Shown here one piece after another: positions 62,135 to 64,000 of a stretch of 64,000 bases of DNA (position 1 is its first letter; each line of letters opens with the position of its first letter). The DNA is taken from the NCBI GenBank assembly GCA_963920765.1, contig OY987242.1, forward strand, positions 11,434,789-11,498,788. Reading direction: 5' to 3'. The position numbers and the translations under genes are program-made. The DNA comes from Ulota crispa (Eukaryota > Streptophyta > Bryopsida > Orthotrichales > Orthotrichaceae). A model generated the notes under the pieces. It was not told where the DNA came from, made no database searches, and worked only from the letters and a program-made list of their open reading frames with translations.

Positions 62135-62473
62135 TTACCGGGCCTGGCACGTTGAATATCAGAAAAATTCAATACCGAGGCGCGGCAGGGCGCAGCGGGG
62201 AGGCCGCAGGGAGCGGAGAGAAATCGACGGCAAAGCGGGCTGCCTGGCGAAGCGCAGCGAAGAACACGTCGTCATGGCGTTTCCCGTGGCGCCCCTGTCG
62301 CCTGAGATTTCCCACCCACCGACGATCTCCAGCAGTAATCCCAATTGAACTTGCTACTGTAAACTTACCGTACTAATCTGCTTCTCCTTCCTCAGCTTCT
62401 CCTCAAGGGTCCCTGAATTTCAAGCACTTCGTAAGTTGGCGCATTGGCGCTGGATTGCTCTTCCTGCACATTC

Positions 62474-64000
62474 ATGGCATCCGCCATGGCCATGTACTCC
62501 TGCCGATGGCAGGCATCGCCCTGTCTCCCTTCCGCCTCCTTCTCTCCGTCATCCTCACCCACGTCCACGTCGGCAAGCCTCCTTGATTATTCACTCTTTC
62601 AACGAGGATTGCGAATTCATCAGGATTGCAAACTCTCAAGCAATTCACGGCCCTGTACTCGGAGACCCCAGTGGTGGAGCGTATCTGCTGAATTGAGCGC
62701 CAGCCGTGGCCAGGCGGCGGATTTGAGTGATTCAGTCTCTGCTCTCGAGTTGGAAGGGAGCAGCGAAATCCATGTACAGACTAAGTTGGGTCTCGCGGCA
62801 ATTTGGATCTTGGGTCGGGAGTTTTGCATGGACTCTTCTGTTCGGAGATTTTTTGCTTTGAATGCTTCTTCGAGATATTATTATTGCATTGGAGACACTC
62901 GAAGGCTGTTTCCATGTCCTCAGAGATACAACATTTAGGTCGCGCTTTTTTGGTTCTGGAGGTTGATAGTATGAGTGTTGAATGTGATGATGCAGGACAT
63001 GGAAGTGGCGAGACTATAATATCCGGTATCAATGCGCGGGCGATTCCGGGCCGGCACTGGTCCTTATTCATGGCTTTGGAGCTAACTGGTGCGTGCGTGC
63101 ATGCATGCATGGAGCTTGCTTGCCTTGCCTTGCTATCTCCTCCTCTTGTTCATCCATATATAGCTACCAGTTTCATGTCAAATTGCGCCTCATGTTCTTT
63201 CTCCATGCTCATATCGAAACAGCGTTTTTCACTGATTCTGGTAACAGAGAATGTAATGATATAATACATGGCCAATCCACTACAAATTCTTCGTAGAGCA
63301 TTCCCAGTAACCTTAGCAAGTGTAGTATTCCCTCTGTCTCTCTAAAAACGTCCAAATCAGACACATTTCTTGTCCCACTAAAAAGCTCCCTTTTGCTAAT
63401 TTCAAACGCTAAGAAAGCGTTTGTCATGTTCAATGATCTCATGGGGGCAAGTTAAGCTATTAGGGAGCATTCCTCTCCTAGCAAGCTTGGCCTTGCCCAT
63501 ATGAGGTAAGCTTACCATTGTTGCTACTAATCTTTAAATCATCAATAATGGGGAGCTGGCAGCATGCACAAGTAGGGTACTTTTTGCATGGAATTTGGGT
63601 ACCCAAACGGCGACATCAAAGATGGAGGCTTTGCATGCATTTGGTAGATGATATATTGATTCTAGAATATAATGCATGTGTCACTGGCACAAAGACTAAA
63701 CACACAGTTAATCCTTTGCAAGGAAGCTTTTTGGACATTTTTTAGAGGGACAGGGGGAGTATAGTACATGATTGTTGCCTTGGTGAATCTGGCAGTGACC
63801 ACTGGCGGAAAAACATTCCAGTTCTGGCCAAGACGCATCGAGTTTACGCCATAGATCTTCTGGGCTACGGCTTTTCCGACAAGCCCAGCCCTCGAGAAGC
63901 GCCACCCAACACGCTCTACACGTTTGAGACATGGGGCAGCCAAGTCCTGGACTTCTTATCCGACGTTGTCAACGACCGGGCGTTTCTCATTTGCAACTCC
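62474..64000 (+). CDS. plastid alpha/beta hydrolase, CLD1-like (chlorophyll dephytylase type), 5' part
   Basis: Exons 62474-62784, 62996-63088 and 63796-64000 join in phase to about 203 residues and run off the window. Residues 1 to about 90 are Ser/Ala/Pro-rich with few acidic residues (MASAMAMYSCRWQASP), as in a chloroplast transit peptide. The hydrolase fold begins TKTWKWRDYNIRYQCAG, then LVLIHGFGANCDHW (the oxyanion-hole HGFG) and IDLLGYGFSDKP, and stops at FLICNS, at the nucleophile elbow. These blocks resemble the plant family that includes CLD1, which removes phytol from chlorophyll; other family members have different or unknown substrates, so the function is tentative. The first donor is GTTGGG, an unusual hexamer, chosen because it alone gives the conserved QTKTWKW junction. 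Confidence 0.85.
63328..63759. mobile_element. Stowaway-like (Tc1/mariner) MITE in the hydrolase intron
   Basis: Ends TTCCCTCTGTCTCTCTAAAA and the inverse of CTCCCCCTGTCCCTCTAAAA, followed by ACGTCC/ATGTCC. TA flanks both sides (63326-63327 and 63760-63761). CTCCCTCYGTCYC ends with TA duplications are typical of Stowaway MITEs. It lies in the intron between 63088 and 63796. Confidence 0.8.

Noticed and set aside
62159-62376. GC-rich frames upstream of the hydrolase as a separate gene
   Set aside because: They lie in the probable promoter/5' UTR of the hydrolase and overlap in several phases with no family match.

Overview
This window is nuclear DNA from a land plant. Every recognisable gene has a plant-type architecture: spliced genes with short GT-AG introns, a plant PTEN with a long Ser-rich N-terminal extension, an NPF transporter, a plant 3-ketosphinganine reductase, a replication-independent histone H3.3 with the plant T31/Y41/H87/L90 signature, and a plastid-type alpha/beta hydrolase. 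Wide AT-rich spaces packed with small nested DNA transposons suggest a mid-sized to large genome. A non-seed plant is plausible, but the sequence alone does not settle it.

Layout. 1-10.9 kb: no convincing gene; a mosaic of MITEs (CACTA-type, PIF/Harbinger-type and a family flanked by TTAA). 11.4-18.0 kb (minus strand): a PTEN-like phosphatase in 12-13 exons with a MITE in its last intron. 18.4-30 kb: repeats, dominated by two near-identical 2.96-kb CACTA-like elements in head-to-head inversion around an 878-bp spacer. The assembly breaks here: a 200-N gap separates two copies of the same ~1.17-kb sequence. 31.3-35.0 kb (minus): an NPF (NRT1/PTR) transporter. 37-50.5 kb: intergenic, with more TTAA elements, including one that is an almost perfect 733-bp hairpin. 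50.9-53.1 kb (plus): 3-ketodihydrosphingosine reductase. 56.1-57.6 kb (minus): histone H3.3 with a 5'-UTR intron, TATA box and poly(A) signal. 58-61.4 kb: AT-rich, no gene seen. 62.5 kb to the window end (plus): the 5' part of a CLD1-like alpha/beta hydrolase with a Stowaway-like MITE in an intron.

The five genes are unrelated housekeeping or metabolic genes on mixed strands, and nothing suggests a cluster. The most striking content is the mobile DNA. The 3-bp target-site duplications of the two CACTA copies only make sense if the spacer between them has flipped. At least six elements show TTAA flanks and CCCCTAAAGG-like ends, as expected of piggyBac-type transposition, and nested insertions give a relative order of events. 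Exon coordinates were read by hand and could be off by a base in places.
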